Shown here piece by piece: positions 12,036 through 22,033 of a stretch of DNA of 64,000 bases (within the stretch, counting starts at the first letter, position 1; each line of letters begins with the position of its first letter). The position numbers and the translations under genes were made by a program. Below the pieces are notes generated by a model. It saw only the letters and a program-made list of their open reading frames with translations. It ran no database searches and was not told where the DNA came from. The DNA comes from Vibrio splendidus (GTDB lineage Bacteria > Pseudomonadota > Gammaproteobacteria > Enterobacterales > Vibrionaceae). The stretch covers positions 434,001 to 498,000 of the forward strand of contig NZ_MCUN01000010.1 in assembly GCF_002873455.1 (NCBI RefSeq), read 5' to 3'.

Positions 12036-12638
12036 ATGCCGAAGGTTGGGATGCCTGATATACGTAAACCACAGCTTGTTCAAGCCACTATGACGGTGAT
12101 TGATCGAGTGGGTTTACATGCCGCAAGTATTGCGTTAATCAGCAAAGAAGCGGGAGTCTCCACTGGCATTATTAACCACTATTTTGGCGGAAAGCATGGG
12201 CTGCTCGAAGAGACCATGCGTGAAATCCTTCGCCAACTTTCCAACACCATTACGACTTCACTAAAAGCGCTTCCTGTTGATGCTCACCAACAGAGAATTA
12301 ACGCGATCATCGATGGTAACTTCGAAGGTTACCAAGCAGAAAATAAGGTCGCGAAGGCGTGGTTGGCATTTTGGTCATATTCAATGCATGACGAGCAGCT
12401 GAAAAGACTGCAGCGTGTGAATGAAAAGCGTTTGATTTCACACTTACGTCTTGAGTTGAAAGGTATTTTGGATCATGAACAAGCGGATCTTGTTGCTCAC
12501 GGGATTGCGTCTCTGATTGATGGTTTGTGGCTGAGAGGCACATTAAACCCTGAAGGTATCGATGCTCAAAAAGCTCGTGCCATCATCAATGATTATCTTG
12601 ATAAACAACTAACGTTCTACTCGTGTAACACCGAATAG
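12036..12638 (+). CDS. betI: Choline-responsive repressor BetI
   Basis: TetR-family repressor of the choline-to-betaine operon, 200 residues, close to E. coli BetI (195). The N-terminal helix-turn-helix is seen in [34 protein letters not shown] (residues about 29-62, given here as the region that matters), with the hallmark NHYFGGK; the C-terminal ligand domain includes [16 protein letters not shown]. It is the first gene of betI-betB-betA-choX-choW-choV, the order usual in Vibrio. Choline is expected to relieve repression, and osmolarity and quorum sensing also act on this operon in Vibrio harveyi. Confidence 0.95.
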   Translation: MPKVGMPDIRKPQLVQATMTVIDRVGLHAASIALISKEAGVSTGIINHYFGGKHGLLEETMREILRQLSNTITTSLKALPVDAHQQRINAIIDGNFEGYQAENKVAKAWLAFWSYSMHDEQLKRLQRVNEKRLISHLRLELKGILDHEQADLVAHGIASLIDGLWLRGTLNPEGIDAQKARAIINDYLDKQLTFYSCNTE

Positions 12639-12733
12639 ACGTGGTCGTAGTACTGCAATCATTGCACTCAAACGACAAACACTCATACATAGACCAGCAG
12701 AGTCTAATAACAACAAATAAGTCAGAATCTCAA

Positions 12734-14194
12734 ATGGAAATGAACTCGTTATACATTGATGGCGAAGCGGTTAAAGCTACGTCTGGTGAAACCTTTGATA
12801 GCATCAACCCTGCAAACGGCGAACCTATCGCGACGTTAGGACAAGCCTCTTCAGCGGACGTGGATAGCGCTATTGAATCAGCGAAACGTGGATTTGCGGA
12901 GTGGTCAGCAATGACCGCCGTGGAACGCAGTCGTATTCTTTTAAAAGCGGTGGCAATACTTAGAGCTCGAAATGATGATCTTGCAAACCTTGAGGTTGCT
13001 GATACGGGCAAGCCGCTGCAAGAAGCCATTGAAGTGGATGTAGCGTCTGGCGCTGATGTTATTGAATACTTTGCTGGTTTGGCTCCAACATTACAAGGTG
13101 ACCAACAACCGCTGAGTGAATCTCAATTTTTCTATACTCGCCGCGAGCCGCTAGGCATCTGTGCGGGTATTGGCGCGTGGAACTACCCAATTCAAATCGC
13201 GATGTGGAAATCGGCTCCGGCATTGGCCGCGGGTAACGCGATGATTTTCAAACCTTCCGAAGAAACCCCGCTAACTGCGCTTAAGCTTGCTGAAATCTTT
13301 ACTGAAGCAGGCCTTCCTGATGGCGTGTTTAACGTGGTTCAGGGCGATTACCGTGTTGGTCAGATGCTAACGGCGCACCCAGACATCGCGAAAGTGTCGT
13401 TCACGGGCGAAACCGGTACCGGCAAAGCGGTAATGGCAGACAGTGCAAAGACACTCAAATCTGTAACGATGGAGCTCGGTGGTAAATCACCAATGATCGT
13501 GTTTGATGATGCGAAATTGGACGATGCGGTATCGGCTTCGATGGTCGCAAACTTCTACACCCAAGGCGAAGTGTGTACCAACGGTACTCGTGTTTATGTA
13601 CATGAAAATATCTACAACGCATTCATCGACCAACTTAAAACACGCACTGAGAAGCTGATCATTGGTGATCCAATGGATATGGAGACTCAGATTGGCGCGT
13701 TGATTTCTAAAGAACACCTTTCAAAAGTTCTCGAAGCGATTGAGCTGGCAAAACAGACGGGCGCAACTCTGCTGACTGGCGGCTATCGAGTGACAGACTA
13801 CGGCCTCGAAAACGGTAACTTTGTTATCCCAACCGTGTTTGTGGATTGCGAAGACAACATGCCTCACGTTCAACAAGAGATCTTTGGCCCTGTAATGTCA
13901 GTGTTGAAGTTTACGGACGAAGACGATGTGATTCGCCGCGCTAACGACACCCAATATGGCCTAGCGGCTGGTGTGTTCACGCAAAACCTTTCTCGTGCGC
14001 ACCGTGTTATTCACCAAATGCAGGCAGGTATTTGTTGGGTGAACACGTGGGGCGACTCACCAGCAGAAATGCCTGTTGGTGGTTACAAGCTTTCGGGTGT
14101 TGGCCGTGAAAACGGTCCAGAGACTCTACTCCACTATACGCAGACTAAGAGCATTCTTATTGAACTTGGCGACTACGCCAGCCCTTATGCCTAA
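12734..14194 (+). CDS. betB: Betaine aldehyde dehydrogenase BetB
   Basis: NAD(P)-dependent dehydrogenase that converts betaine aldehyde to glycine betaine, the second step of osmoprotectant synthesis. I place the start at 12734 ([13 protein letters not shown]), which gives 486 residues, the normal BetB length; the frame is open back to 12641, but those residues have no counterpart. The ALDH landmarks are present: GAWNYP (N150), the general base E247 in MELGGKSP, and the nucleophile C281 in GEVCTNGTR, with EIFGPV near the C-terminus. It follows betI by 95 bp and precedes betA by 72 bp in one operon. Confidence 0.96.
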   Translation: MEMNSLYIDGEAVKATSGETFDSINPANGEPIATLGQASSADVDSAIESAKRGFAEWSAMTAVERSRILLKAVAILRARNDDLANLEVADTGKPLQEAIEVDVASGADVIEYFAGLAPTLQGDQQPLSESQFFYTRREPLGICAGIGAWNYPIQIAMWKSAPALAAGNAMIFKPSEETPLTALKLAEIFTEAGLPDGVFNVVQGDYRVGQMLTAHPDIAKVSFTGETGTGKAVMADSAKTLKSVTMELGGKSPMIVFDDAKLDDAVSASMVANFYTQGEVCTNGTRVYVHENIYNAFIDQLKTRTEKLIIGDPMDMETQIGALISKEHLSKVLEAIELAKQTGATLLTGGYRVTDYGLENGNFVIPTVFVDCEDNMPHVQQEIFGPVMSVLKFTDEDDVIRRANDTQYGLAAGVFTQNLSRAHRVIHQMQAGICWVNTWGDSPAEMPVGGYKLSGVGRENGPETLLHYTQTKSILIELGDYASPYA

Positions 14195-14266
14195 CGCGTA
14201 ACACTCAATTTTATGGGTTAGCTTAAAAGAGCTAGCCTTACTGACTCATCTCAGGGAAATCAAAAC

Positions 14267-15988
14267 ATGGAACAACGCTACGATTATATTATCGTCGGTG
14301 CGGGTTCGGCCGGCTGTGTGTTAGCGGATAGGCTAACGGAAAGCGGTGAACATAGCGTTTTATTACTGGAAGCGGGTGGTACGGATAAGAGCATTTTTAT
14401 CCAAATGCCGACTGCGCTTTCTTACCCAATGAATACTGAAAAGTACGCTTGGCAATTTGAAACTCAACAAGAACCGGGCCTTGATGGACGTGAACTGCAT
14501 TGTCCACGCGGCAAGGTGTTGGGTGGCAGCTCATCGATCAACGGCATGGTTTATGTTCGTGGCCACGCGTGTGATTTTGACCAATGGGAAGAAGAGGGCG
14601 CTGCGGGTTGGAACTATCAAGCATGTCTGCCTTATTTCCGCCGTGCTGAATCATGGAGCAAAGGCGGTGACGAATATCGTGGCGACAGTGGCCCAGTCGG
14701 CACTTGTAACGGTAACGATATGGCGCTTAACCCCCTTTACCAAGCATTCATTGATGCAGGTAAAGACGCAGGTTACCCAGAAACACAAGACTACAACGGC
14801 TACCAGCAAGAAGGCTTCGGTACTATGCATATGACGGTAGACAAGGGGGTTAGAGCCTCAACTTCTAACGCTTATCTACGTCGTGCATTGAAGCGTTCAA
14901 ACCTTACCTTGAAGAAGGGTATCGTGGCGCGTCGTTTCTTACTTGAAGCACAATACGTACAAGACACAAAAGGCCAATCAGGCCTGAAAGCGGTTGGTGT
15001 CGAGTTTGAAAAGTCAGGCAATACTCAAGTGGCTGTGGCGAACAAAGAAGTGATCTCTTCTGCGGGCTCTATCGGTTCTGTTCAACTGCTGCAGCTTTCT
15101 GGTATCGGCCCGAAAGCCGTGCTTGAAAAGGCAGGCGTTGAGCTGAAACATGAGCTGAACGGCGTCGGTGAAAACCTACAAGATCACTTAGAAGTCTACT
15201 TCCAATATCACTGTAACGAACCTATCACGCTCAACAGCAAGCTTGGCTTGGTCAGCAAAGGCATGATTGGCGCGGAATGGATTTTGACTCGCAAAGGTCT
15301 GGGTGCCACTAACCACTTTGAATCGTGCGCGTTCATTCGTTCTCGCAAAGGATTGAAGTGGCCGAATATTCAATATCACTTTCTGCCAGCAGCGATGCGT
15401 TACGACGGTCAAGTGGCCTTTGATGGTCACGGTTTCCAAGTTCACGTTGGGCCTAACAAACCTGAAAGTCGCGGTACGGTTGCCATCACTTCTACTGACC
15501 CGCATGCCAAGCCAGAGATCATTTTCAACTACATCTCGACCGAACAAGACCGCCAAGATTGGCGCGATTGTATTCGTCTGACGCGTGAAATTTTGTCGCA
15601 ACCTGCGATGGATGTTTACCGTGGTGAAGAGATTCAGCCAGGCTTGAGCGTCACTTCTGATGAAGCGATCGACGAATGGGTTAAGCAGAACGTTGAAAGT
15701 GCTTATCACCCTTCTTGTGGCTGCAAAATGGGTTCAGATGATGATCCAATGGCAGTGCTTGATGAAGAGTGTCGCGTTCGCGGTATTGACAACTTACGTG
15801 TTGTCGACTCTTCGGTTTTCCCAACCATTCCAAACGGTAATTTGAACGCCCCGACCATTATGGTTGCCGAGCGTGCTTCGGATTTGATTTTAGGTAAGCC
15901 AATGCTTAAAGGGCAGGGCGTTTCAGTGTGGATTGCACCTGAATGGGAAGAAACACAAAGAATCAATAAGCCAGTACGAGAAGCGTAA
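14267..15988 (+). CDS. betA: Choline dehydrogenase BetA
   Basis: Membrane-associated FAD-dependent GMC oxidoreductase that oxidises choline to betaine aldehyde and can also take it to betaine. The N-terminus has the FAD motif [14 protein letters not shown] (residues 10-23) and E36 for ribose; [22 protein letters not shown] is GMC signature 1, and [17 protein letters not shown] is signature 2. The catalytic His lies in [13 protein letters not shown] near the C-terminus. The length, 573 residues, is slightly more than E. coli BetA (556) through a C-terminal tail. Third gene of the bet operon. Confidence 0.96.
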   Translation: MEQRYDYIIVGAGSAGCVLADRLTESGEHSVLLLEAGGTDKSIFIQMPTALSYPMNTEKYAWQFETQQEPGLDGRELHCPRGKVLGGSSSINGMVYVRGHACDFDQWEEEGAAGWNYQACLPYFRRAESWSKGGDEYRGDSGPVGTCNGNDMALNPLYQAFIDAGKDAGYPETQDYNGYQQEGFGTMHMTVDKGVRASTSNAYLRRALKRSNLTLKKGIVARRFLLEAQYVQDTKGQSGLKAVGVEFEKSGNTQVAVANKEVISSAGSIGSVQLLQLSGIGPKAVLEKAGVELKHELNGVGENLQDHLEVYFQYHCNEPITLNSKLGLVSKGMIGAEWILTRKGLGATNHFESCAFIRSRKGLKWPNIQYHFLPAAMRYDGQVAFDGHGFQVHVGPNKPESRGTVAITSTDPHAKPEIIFNYISTEQDRQDWRDCIRLTREILSQPAMDVYRGEEIQPGLSVTSDEAIDEWVKQNVESAYHPSCGCKMGSDDDPMAVLDEECRVRGIDNLRVVDSSVFPTIPNGNLNAPTIMVAERASDLILGKPMLKGQGVSVWIAPEWEETQRINKPVREA

Positions 15989-16145
15989 GCGTCTGTTATT
16001 GGTTAAAAAATAGCAAAAGCAGCAAAGAATAAAAACAACAAGTAACAAGCAAAAAATAACAAAACTAATTAGTCAAAAGTCAGAAGAACTGCTCTCTATC
16101 GGTGTTGATATCGAGCAGAAAAAGGAAAGATAAAAAGGAACCATT

Positions 16146-17117
16146 ATGACGACTCTAAATATTCAGAACATGACCACGAAAACGTTAACAGCACTAGCCA
16201 TCAGTTCATTTGCATTTGGTGCTAACGCTTCAGTTGAACCACAACAATGTGAAAACGTTCGCTTCGCTGATGTAGGCTGGACTGACATTACCGCAACAAC
16301 CGCCGTTACTTCTGAACTATTAAAAGGCCTTGGTTACCAAACCAAAACCGACCTACTTTCAGTACCGGTGACTTACTCTTCAATGGCGAACGGTGATATT
16401 GATGTATTCCTAGGTAACTGGATGCCAACCATGGAAGGCGATATTGCTAAGTACCGTGAAGCGGGCACGGTTGAAACCGTTCGTGCCAACCTTGAAGGCG
16501 CAAAATACACGCTAGCTGTACCAAAATACGTGTACGACTCTGGCGTAAAAAGCTTCGCCGACCTAGCAAAACATGCCGACAAATTTAAAGACCGCATCTA
16601 CGGCATCGAACCGGGTAATGACGGTAACCGCTTAATCCAATCAATGATTGATTCTGACGCGTTTGGCTTGAAAGATTTCAGCCTAGTGGAATCAAGTGAA
16701 GCGGGCATGGTATCGCAAGTATCTCGTGCAGCACGTCGTAGCCAATGGATTGTGTACCTTGGTTGGGCACCGCATCCAATGAACAGCAATGTTGAGATGG
16801 AATACCTTTCTGGCGGTGACGACTTCTTTGGCCCTAACTACGGTGGCGCGAATGTTTACACTAACGTTCGTTCAAACTACCTGTCTGAGTGTGCAAACGT
16901 CGGTCAACTTCTACAAAACCTAGAATTCACTCTAGAGATGGAAAACCAGTTGATGGAAGAGATTCTTAACCAAAAAGTGAAGCCAGAAAAAGCGGCTCAA
17001 CAATGGTTGAACAAGAACCCTCAACAAGTTGAAGCTTGGTTAGACAACGTAAAAACGCATAAAGGTGAATCAGCGACTCAAGCCGTTACTGAATACCTAA
17101 AGCAAGTTAAAGCTTAG
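16146..17117 (+). CDS. choX: Choline ABC transporter substrate-binding protein
   Basis: Periplasmic binding protein of a choline/betaine ABC importer, 323 residues. A signal peptide ends near ANASVEP (about residue 29). The mature part follows the ChoX/ProX fold: FADVGWTDITATTA, FLGNWMPTMEG and YLGWAPHPMN carry the aromatic residues that form the cage around the quaternary ammonium group. A 157-bp A-rich leader separates it from betA, which may allow differential expression. It is followed by permease and ATPase genes. Vibrio annotations often call this proX; the sequence looks closer to choline-specific ChoX, so the substrate is most likely choline. Confidence 0.9.
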   Translation: MTTLNIQNMTTKTLTALAISSFAFGANASVEPQQCENVRFADVGWTDITATTAVTSELLKGLGYQTKTDLLSVPVTYSSMANGDIDVFLGNWMPTMEGDIAKYREAGTVETVRANLEGAKYTLAVPKYVYDSGVKSFADLAKHADKFKDRIYGIEPGNDGNRLIQSMIDSDAFGLKDFSLVESSEAGMVSQVSRAARRSQWIVYLGWAPHPMNSNVEMEYLSGGDDFFGPNYGGANVYTNVRSNYLSECANVGQLLQNLEFTLEMENQLMEEILNQKVKPEKAAQQWLNKNPQQVEAWLDNVKTHKGESATQAVTEYLKQVKA

Positions 17118-17212
17118 TTCTACCTATCTCAACAGCTACATAAATAATAAAGGTGGGCTTGCCAATTTATCGATTGGTTTGAAGTAGCCCACCCATAATA
17201 AAAGGCAATATT

Positions 17213-18055
17213 GTGAATTTTATTACGGAAAACAAAATCCCTGTCGGACAATGGATGGAAGCGGGTGTTGATTGGCTAACAATCAATGCAGCAGGCTTTT
17301 TTGATGCTATTTCTATCTTTTTAGAAACCGTCATTATGTTTTTAGTCGATGTATTTAAGTGGATGCCGCCTGCTTTGCCAATCGTGATCACTGCTGCGAT
17401 TGCATGGTACTTACACCGTAAACCTTCGCTAGTGATTTTTGTGGTCGCAGCACTGTTGACTATTCTTAACCTCGGCTATTGGCAAGAAATGCTGGAAACC
17501 TTTGTTCTCGTCTTTGCGGCGACAACGATTTCCGTATTAATTGGCGTACCGGTTGGCATCATGGCTGCTCACCGTCCTTGGCTCTATACAGTTTTGCGTC
17601 CAATCCTTGATTTGATGCAGACAGTCCCAACGTTTGTTTATCTGATTCCAACTCTGGTTCTATTCGGCTTGGGTATTGTTCCTGGCTTAATCTCGACCAT
17701 TATTTTCGCGATAGCTGCACCGATTCGTTTGACCTACTTAGGGGTAACTAAAGTCCCTGAAGAGTTGATTGAAGCGGGTAAAGCGTTTGGTGCGAGCCGC
17801 ATGAAATTGCTGATGAAAGTGGAATTACCGGCTGCCTTACCAAGCATTATGGCGGGTGTAACTCAATGTATTATGTTGTCGCTTTCGATGGTGGTGATTG
17901 CAGCACTGGTTGGTGCTGACGGACTTGGTAAACCTGTTGTTCGCGCATTGAACACAGTGAATATCTCGCAAGGTTTTGAAGCCGGGCTGGCGATTGTATT
18001 AGTCGCTATCATTCTTGACCGCTTGTGCAAAACACCAAACCAGAAGGAAGCTTAA
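17213..18055 (+). CDS. choW: Choline ABC transporter permease
   Basis: Inner-membrane permease of the choline ABC importer, 280 residues, ChoW/ProW family. It has about six to seven hydrophobic helices with a periplasmic-facing N-terminus. The EAA loop that contacts the ATPase is present as EELIEAGKAFGASRMKLLMKV, and the preceding VPTFVYLIPTLVLFGLGIVPG is typical of this family. It starts with GTG at 17213 and ends 2 bp before the ATPase gene, so translation is probably coupled. Confidence 0.92.
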   Translation: MNFITENKIPVGQWMEAGVDWLTINAAGFFDAISIFLETVIMFLVDVFKWMPPALPIVITAAIAWYLHRKPSLVIFVVAALLTILNLGYWQEMLETFVLVFAATTISVLIGVPVGIMAAHRPWLYTVLRPILDLMQTVPTFVYLIPTLVLFGLGIVPGLISTIIFAIAAPIRLTYLGVTKVPEELIEAGKAFGASRMKLLMKVELPAALPSIMAGVTQCIMLSLSMVVIAALVGADGLGKPVVRALNTVNISQGFEAGLAIVLVAIILDRLCKTPNQKEA

Positions 18056-18057
18056 TC

Positions 18058-19272
18058 ATGTCTATCTCTCAGGAAAAAAAGACAATGGACGCGATTACCA
18101 TTAAAAACCTCGATGTAGTGTTTGGTAATAAATCGAAACAAGCGCTTGAGCTACTCGACCAAGGTAAAACTCGCCAAGAGATCATCGATGAAACAGGTCA
18201 AGTTGTTGGTGTGGATAATGTGTCGTTGACGGTTAAAGAGGGCGAGATATGTGTATTGATGGGTTTGTCGGGTTCGGGTAAATCTTCACTGCTTCGTGCT
18301 GTAAACGGTTTGAATGAAATTAGCCGAGGTTCTTTAGCAATCAAAGATGGCGACAAGCTGGTGGATTTAGGCGAGCAATGTGATGAAGCGACCCTGCGTC
18401 ATCTTCGTACTCACCGCGTATCAATGGTTTTCCAAAAATTTGCTTTGATGCCATGGCTTAACGTATTAGACAACGTGGCATTTGGTCTTGAAATGCAGGG
18501 CGTAGCGAAAGACGTTCGTCGTGCAAAAGCGCGTGAACAATTAGAAATGGTCGGCCTAGCGGAATGGGAAACAAAATTCCCTCATGAGCTTTCTGGCGGC
18601 ATGCAGCAACGTGTTGGTTTGGCGCGTGCGTTTGCAATGGATACCGATATTCTGTTGATGGATGAACCGTTTTCGGCGCTTGATCCACTGATTCGTGCTC
18701 AGCTGCAAGATGAACTGATCACGCTGCAAAACAAACTCAACAAAACGATTCTGTTCGTGAGTCACGACCTAGATGAAGCACTGAAGATTGGCAATAACAT
18801 TGCGATCATGGAGTCAGGCAAACTGATTCAACACGGTAAGCCTGAAGAGATCGTACTGACGCCAAAAACCGAATACGTAAAAGACTTCGTTGCTCACACC
18901 AATCCATTGAATGTGCTTAAAGGTCGCTCTTTAATGCAGCCTCTTGATTCATTGACGCAAGAGAATGAAAGCTGGAAGATCTGCGATTCTAAAGATCTCT
19001 GGATTGAACAGAGTGAAGGTGCTTTATCGGTGAAAGGTGAATCTACCTTGGAGCTTGTTGAGTGGAGCGAGTCTGACGACCTAACTGCGATTAACGCGTC
19101 TAGTGTGGTAGTGACAAGTCCGGAGATTGGCATGCGTGATGCGATTAAGCTTAAACAGATCAGTAACCACCCAATTCTGTTGGTTGAAAACAATCAATTG
19201 GTCGGGATTTTGGATAACAGCGAGTTTTACAACGCGCTAACGGGTAATTTTCAACTCAATAACGCCGCTTAA
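18058..19272 (+). CDS. choV: Choline ABC transporter ATPase
   Basis: Cytoplasmic ATPase that powers choline uptake. I start it at 18058 (MSISQEKKTMDAI) because AGAAGGAAG precedes this ATG and the upstream gene ends 2 bp before. Motifs: Walker A GLSGSGKSS, the Q-loop in FQKFALMPW, the signature LSGGMQQRVGLA, Walker B ILLMDEPFSALD and the switch His in LFVSHDLDEAL. The C-terminal 130 residues form a CBS-type regulatory region as in ProV/OpuAA, which senses ionic strength in relatives. Last gene of the bet/cho operon; 404 residues from this start. Confidence 0.95.
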   Translation: MSISQEKKTMDAITIKNLDVVFGNKSKQALELLDQGKTRQEIIDETGQVVGVDNVSLTVKEGEICVLMGLSGSGKSSLLRAVNGLNEISRGSLAIKDGDKLVDLGEQCDEATLRHLRTHRVSMVFQKFALMPWLNVLDNVAFGLEMQGVAKDVRRAKAREQLEMVGLAEWETKFPHELSGGMQQRVGLARAFAMDTDILLMDEPFSALDPLIRAQLQDELITLQNKLNKTILFVSHDLDEALKIGNNIAIMESGKLIQHGKPEEIVLTPKTEYVKDFVAHTNPLNVLKGRSLMQPLDSLTQENESWKICDSKDLWIEQSEGALSVKGESTLELVEWSESDDLTAINASSVVVTSPEIGMRDAIKLKQISNHPILLVENNQLVGILDNSEFYNALTGNFQLNNAA

Positions 19273-19760
19273 TGGCTTGAGCTGAACTAATTCGTTCCCT
19301 AACGAATAAAATAGGTAGTGAGGAGTTCAAAATCACGCTACCTATATGACTCTATACTCTGCATGCTTGAAGCTGCAGCGTTGTTAACGGCTAAAGTGCC
19401 CCCTAATCACATAGAACTTCTATGCTCGTAGGGATGAACTTACTTGTTGCCTAGCTGCAAATCCAACTATCTTGAGTATGCGCCTTTTTATTTACCTGCA
19501 ATTTCTCGCTTTTTCTTACCTTGTTAGCGGCTTTAAGACTGAATATCGCTACTCATTGTACAAAAGTGTTGCCATGCGCAAATTCAGAGGCATATAAAAG
19601 ATTGAGAATAGTATGAACATCAGTACAATGCGGAAAAATCAATGAAGTAATTTATCAATTTACAGTGTAATTCGAGCGCGCGTGACGTAATCACTCGAGA
19701 TATTTCATCGCTTCGACGCTGTAAAATCATTCACAGTATATTAGTACAAAGGTCTGCATC
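19273..19760. other. Intergenic region after the choline operon
   Basis: About 490 bp without a gene. It holds the stem-loops TTCGTT/AACGAA (19291-19306) and ATAGGTAG/CTACCTAT (19311-19345), which may end the choline operon though no T run follows, the candidate dispersed repeat at 19354-19479, and then the promoter region of the MarR gene. Confidence 0.6.
19354..19479. repeat. Candidate dispersed Vibrio intergenic repeat with imperfect terminal inverted repeats
   Basis: The ends ATACTC (19354) and GAGTAT (19474) are inverted, and just inside them AGCTGCAG and TAGCTGCAA also face each other imperfectly. The centre holds CATAGAA/TTCTATG as a small hairpin. From memory, similar 120-130 bp elements recur between genes in Vibrio, especially the Splendidus clade. 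Only one copy is visible here. Confidence 0.4.
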
Positions 19761-20243
19761 TTGGACAAACATGACGAAATCCTGGTCGCTATTCGCCAAA
19801 TTATTCGCGCTATCGATTTACACTCGAAGAAGCTGAGTAAAGAGTATGGTTTGACTGGCCCTCAATTAATCTTAATGAGAGCAATCCAAGAAATGGGTAA
19901 TGTGACGATCAAAGAATTGTCTAACCAGACCAATGTAAGCCAAGCAACGACGACTACGATCATCGACCGTCTAGAGTTAAACGGCTATGTACAACGAGTA
20001 CGCAGTTCATCGGACCGCCGCAAAGTACACGCGAACCTGACCGAAAAAGGTCAAGAGCTGCTAAATAATGCGCCACCGCCGCTGCAAGATAACTTCGTGA
20101 AAAAATTCCAAAACCTAGAGCCGTGGGAGCAGAGTTTACTGCTTTCTTCAATGCAACGAGTATCATCAATGATGAACGCAGAAGACATTGACGCCGCTCC
20201 AGTACTTCAGCTTGAAGGCATTGCTAACGTTGCTAAGAGCTAA
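19761..20243 (+). CDS. MarR-family transcriptional regulator
   Basis: A 160-residue winged-helix regulator. It starts at TTG (MDKHDEILVAIRQ), with AAAGGT seven bases upstream; no earlier ATG fits. The DNA-binding part runs through GLTGPQLILMRAIQEMG, VTIKELSNQTNVSQATTTTIIDRLE, and the wing VRSSSDRRKVHANLTEKG, which is diagnostic for MarR proteins. It is monocistronic, followed by its own terminator, and lies between the choline operon and the aldehyde dehydrogenase locus. Its ligand and targets cannot be read from the sequence. Confidence 0.88.
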   Translation: MDKHDEILVAIRQIIRAIDLHSKKLSKEYGLTGPQLILMRAIQEMGNVTIKELSNQTNVSQATTTTIIDRLELNGYVQRVRSSSDRRKVHANLTEKGQELLNNAPPPLQDNFVKKFQNLEPWEQSLLLSSMQRVSSMMNAEDIDAAPVLQLEGIANVAKS

Positions 20244-20292
20244 TCAGTTAACTGGTTTAGTTGTTTAAAAACAATGTATTAGAACATTATCG

Positions 20293-20318
20293 AATGGTCG
20301 CTTCTAGCGACCATTTTT
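20293..20318 (+). terminator. Terminator of the MarR gene
   Basis: AATGGTCGCT (20293-20302) pairs with AGCGACCATT (20306-20315) around TCT, followed by TTT. Confidence 0.85.
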
Positions 20319-20448
20319 GATCTTGCTGACCCCATTTCTTCGCCCATACTTGTCTACAAAATCTTCTAGTTATCTCTTCCTATTATAAATTTCCAAGCTT
20401 TCCTATTTTTAATTTGTTCAACGTTTATTCACTTATCTTACAAAAGCA

Positions 20449-20492
20449 TTGACGATTCTCTGACAAAATAACACTAGACCGACCGGTTTGTT
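20449..20492 (+). promoter_or_regulatory. Promoter with TetR-type operator, aldehyde dehydrogenase gene
   Basis: A TTGACG -35 element (20449-20454) is followed after 17 bp by the operator-like CTAGACCGACCGGTTTGTT (20474-20492). Within it AGACCG and CGGTTT form an imperfect palindrome. The same 19 bases lie before the iron alcohol dehydrogenase gene, and a related site lies before the TetR gene at 28476. Confidence 0.65.
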
Positions 20493-20531
20493 ATGTATTA
20501 TTGTGTGCTTATCCTAACCACGAGGTGATGT

Positions 20532-21947
20532 ATGAAATACGAATTGACGCCAACACAAATGACCATGACGTTGAACAACATGCAGGGAGCTTTTGCACAG
20601 AACCCGATGCCAGCGGTATCGGTGAGAATTGAGCAGTTGCTCGCACTTAAATCTGTGCTTATCGATTACACAGATTGTTTGTGTTCAGCCGTGAGTGAAG
20701 ATTATGGTCACCGAAGTCGACAAGACACTTTGATAGCCGACATATTGCCTTGCATCGGAAATATTGATCACACCATAGAGTGTTTACCTCATTGGTCGAC
20801 ATCTTCTATTCGTCATTCTGGCCCATTGCTTTCAACTTCTCGTGTTGAAGTGGTTTATCAACCCAAAGGCGTTGTTGGGATCATTGCTCCGTGGAACTTC
20901 CCGATCATGTTATCCGTCGGCCCGCTTATTTCGGCATTGGCGGCGGGAAATCGCGCCATGATCAAGATGAGCGAGTTTACCCCTGCGACAAACCAAGTAT
21001 TGAGAGCGCTATTGGCGGAAGTTTTCCATGCCGATGAGGTGTGCTTGGTTGAAGGTGAGGTAGAAATCGCAGCCGCATTTTCGGCGTTGCCGTTTGATCA
21101 TCTTCTGTTTACGGGGTCAACCCAAGTGGGTCGCCAAGTGATGAGATCAGCGGCTGACACGCTAACTCCAGTCACGCTAGAGCTCGGTGGAAAGTCGCCG
21201 GTTATCGTGGCAGAAGACATGCCGATTGATATTGCGGTAGAGCGAATCATTTATGGCAAGAGCCTAAACAACGGCCAGGTGTGTGTTGCTCCTGATTATG
21301 TATTGCTACCGGAAGGAAAAGTTGAATCTTTCATTGAAGAGTATAAAAAACAGTACCAATTGTTGTTCGATGAAGGTGTCTATTCTGAGAATTTGACGTC
21401 CCTAATCAATCCTCGTCAATGCGACCGCATAGTTGGTTTGTTGAATGAAGAGCAACAAGCTGGAACTCGAACTGTGGCCTGCCATGACGACGCGATGGAC
21501 TTAGATAACCACCGTTTAGTGACGCACCTGATTGTTGAACCAAGCTTGTCATCTAAGGTGATGAACGAAGAGATTTTCGGCCCACTATTACCTTTGATTA
21601 CTTATCGCGATATCGAAGAGGCGTTCCAAGTCATCAATAGCAAACCAAGGCCGTTAGCGCTCTATCTGATGAGCTTTGATTTGAGTTTACAAGCTCAGGT
21701 TAAACACCAAGTTCATTCCGGTGGGATGTGTATCAATGACTGTGTTTTCCATTTAGCGGTTGATGACGCGCCGTTTGGTGGCATTGGTGAATCAGGGCAG
21801 GGGAATTATCACGGTAAAGAAGGTTTTCTTACTTTCTCCCATGCAAAAACAGTCTTAGAAACGGGTTTAAACCATCGAGTTAAACATCTGTTTTCAAAAG
21901 AAGACAACGAATTAAAGACCGCAGTGATGAGCATGCTTGGTAAGTAA
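20532..21947 (+). CDS. Coniferyl-aldehyde-dehydrogenase-like ALDH
   Basis: NAD(P)-dependent aldehyde dehydrogenase of 471 residues, closest in form to the coniferyl aldehyde dehydrogenase (CalB) group. Seen: IIAPWNFPI for cofactor binding, FTGSTQVGRQVM, the general base Glu in TLELGGKSPV, the nucleophile Cys in NNGQVCVAPDY, and EIFGPLLPL. The C-terminus has a 30-residue extension, NHRVKHLFSKEDNELKTAVM, usual for this group. The start has GAGGTGATGT spacing to the ATG. The upstream operator is shared with the alcohol dehydrogenase at 22707, so the two probably act in one alcohol/aldehyde pathway under the TetR protein encoded at 27898-28476. The true aldehyde is unknown. Confidence 0.85.
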   Translation: MKYELTPTQMTMTLNNMQGAFAQNPMPAVSVRIEQLLALKSVLIDYTDCLCSAVSEDYGHRSRQDTLIADILPCIGNIDHTIECLPHWSTSSIRHSGPLLSTSRVEVVYQPKGVVGIIAPWNFPIMLSVGPLISALAAGNRAMIKMSEFTPATNQVLRALLAEVFHADEVCLVEGEVEIAAAFSALPFDHLLFTGSTQVGRQVMRSAADTLTPVTLELGGKSPVIVAEDMPIDIAVERIIYGKSLNNGQVCVAPDYVLLPEGKVESFIEEYKKQYQLLFDEGVYSENLTSLINPRQCDRIVGLLNEEQQAGTRTVACHDDAMDLDNHRLVTHLIVEPSLSSKVMNEEIFGPLLPLITYRDIEEAFQVINSKPRPLALYLMSFDLSLQAQVKHQVHSGGMCINDCVFHLAVDDAPFGGIGESGQGNYHGKEGFLTFSHAKTVLETGLNHRVKHLFSKEDNELKTAVMSMLGK

Positions 21948-21978
21948 ATCATTTCTGTCATTACTCAATTTATTTACA

Positions 21979-22033
21979 AGAAGTTATTTTTAAGGCGTTA
22001 TTTTTACGACGTTATTTTAAGAGGTTATTTTTA
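21979..22033. repeat. Four 13-14 bp tandem repeats ending at a start codon
   Basis: Units 21979-21992, 21993-22006, 22007-22019 and 22020-22033 share the form -G--GTTATTTTTA. The last unit carries the ribosome binding site (AAGAGG) of the gene at 22033, so changes in copy number could move or duplicate that site. Confidence 0.65.

Noticed and set aside
12641..12733. Upstream extension of the betB frame
   Set aside because: The added residues do not resemble BetB, and the start at 12734 gives the normal length.
15188..15709. Open frame of 173 codons antisense to betA
   Set aside because: It is a mirror of the betA frame; it has no recognisable domain and no promoter or ribosome binding site.
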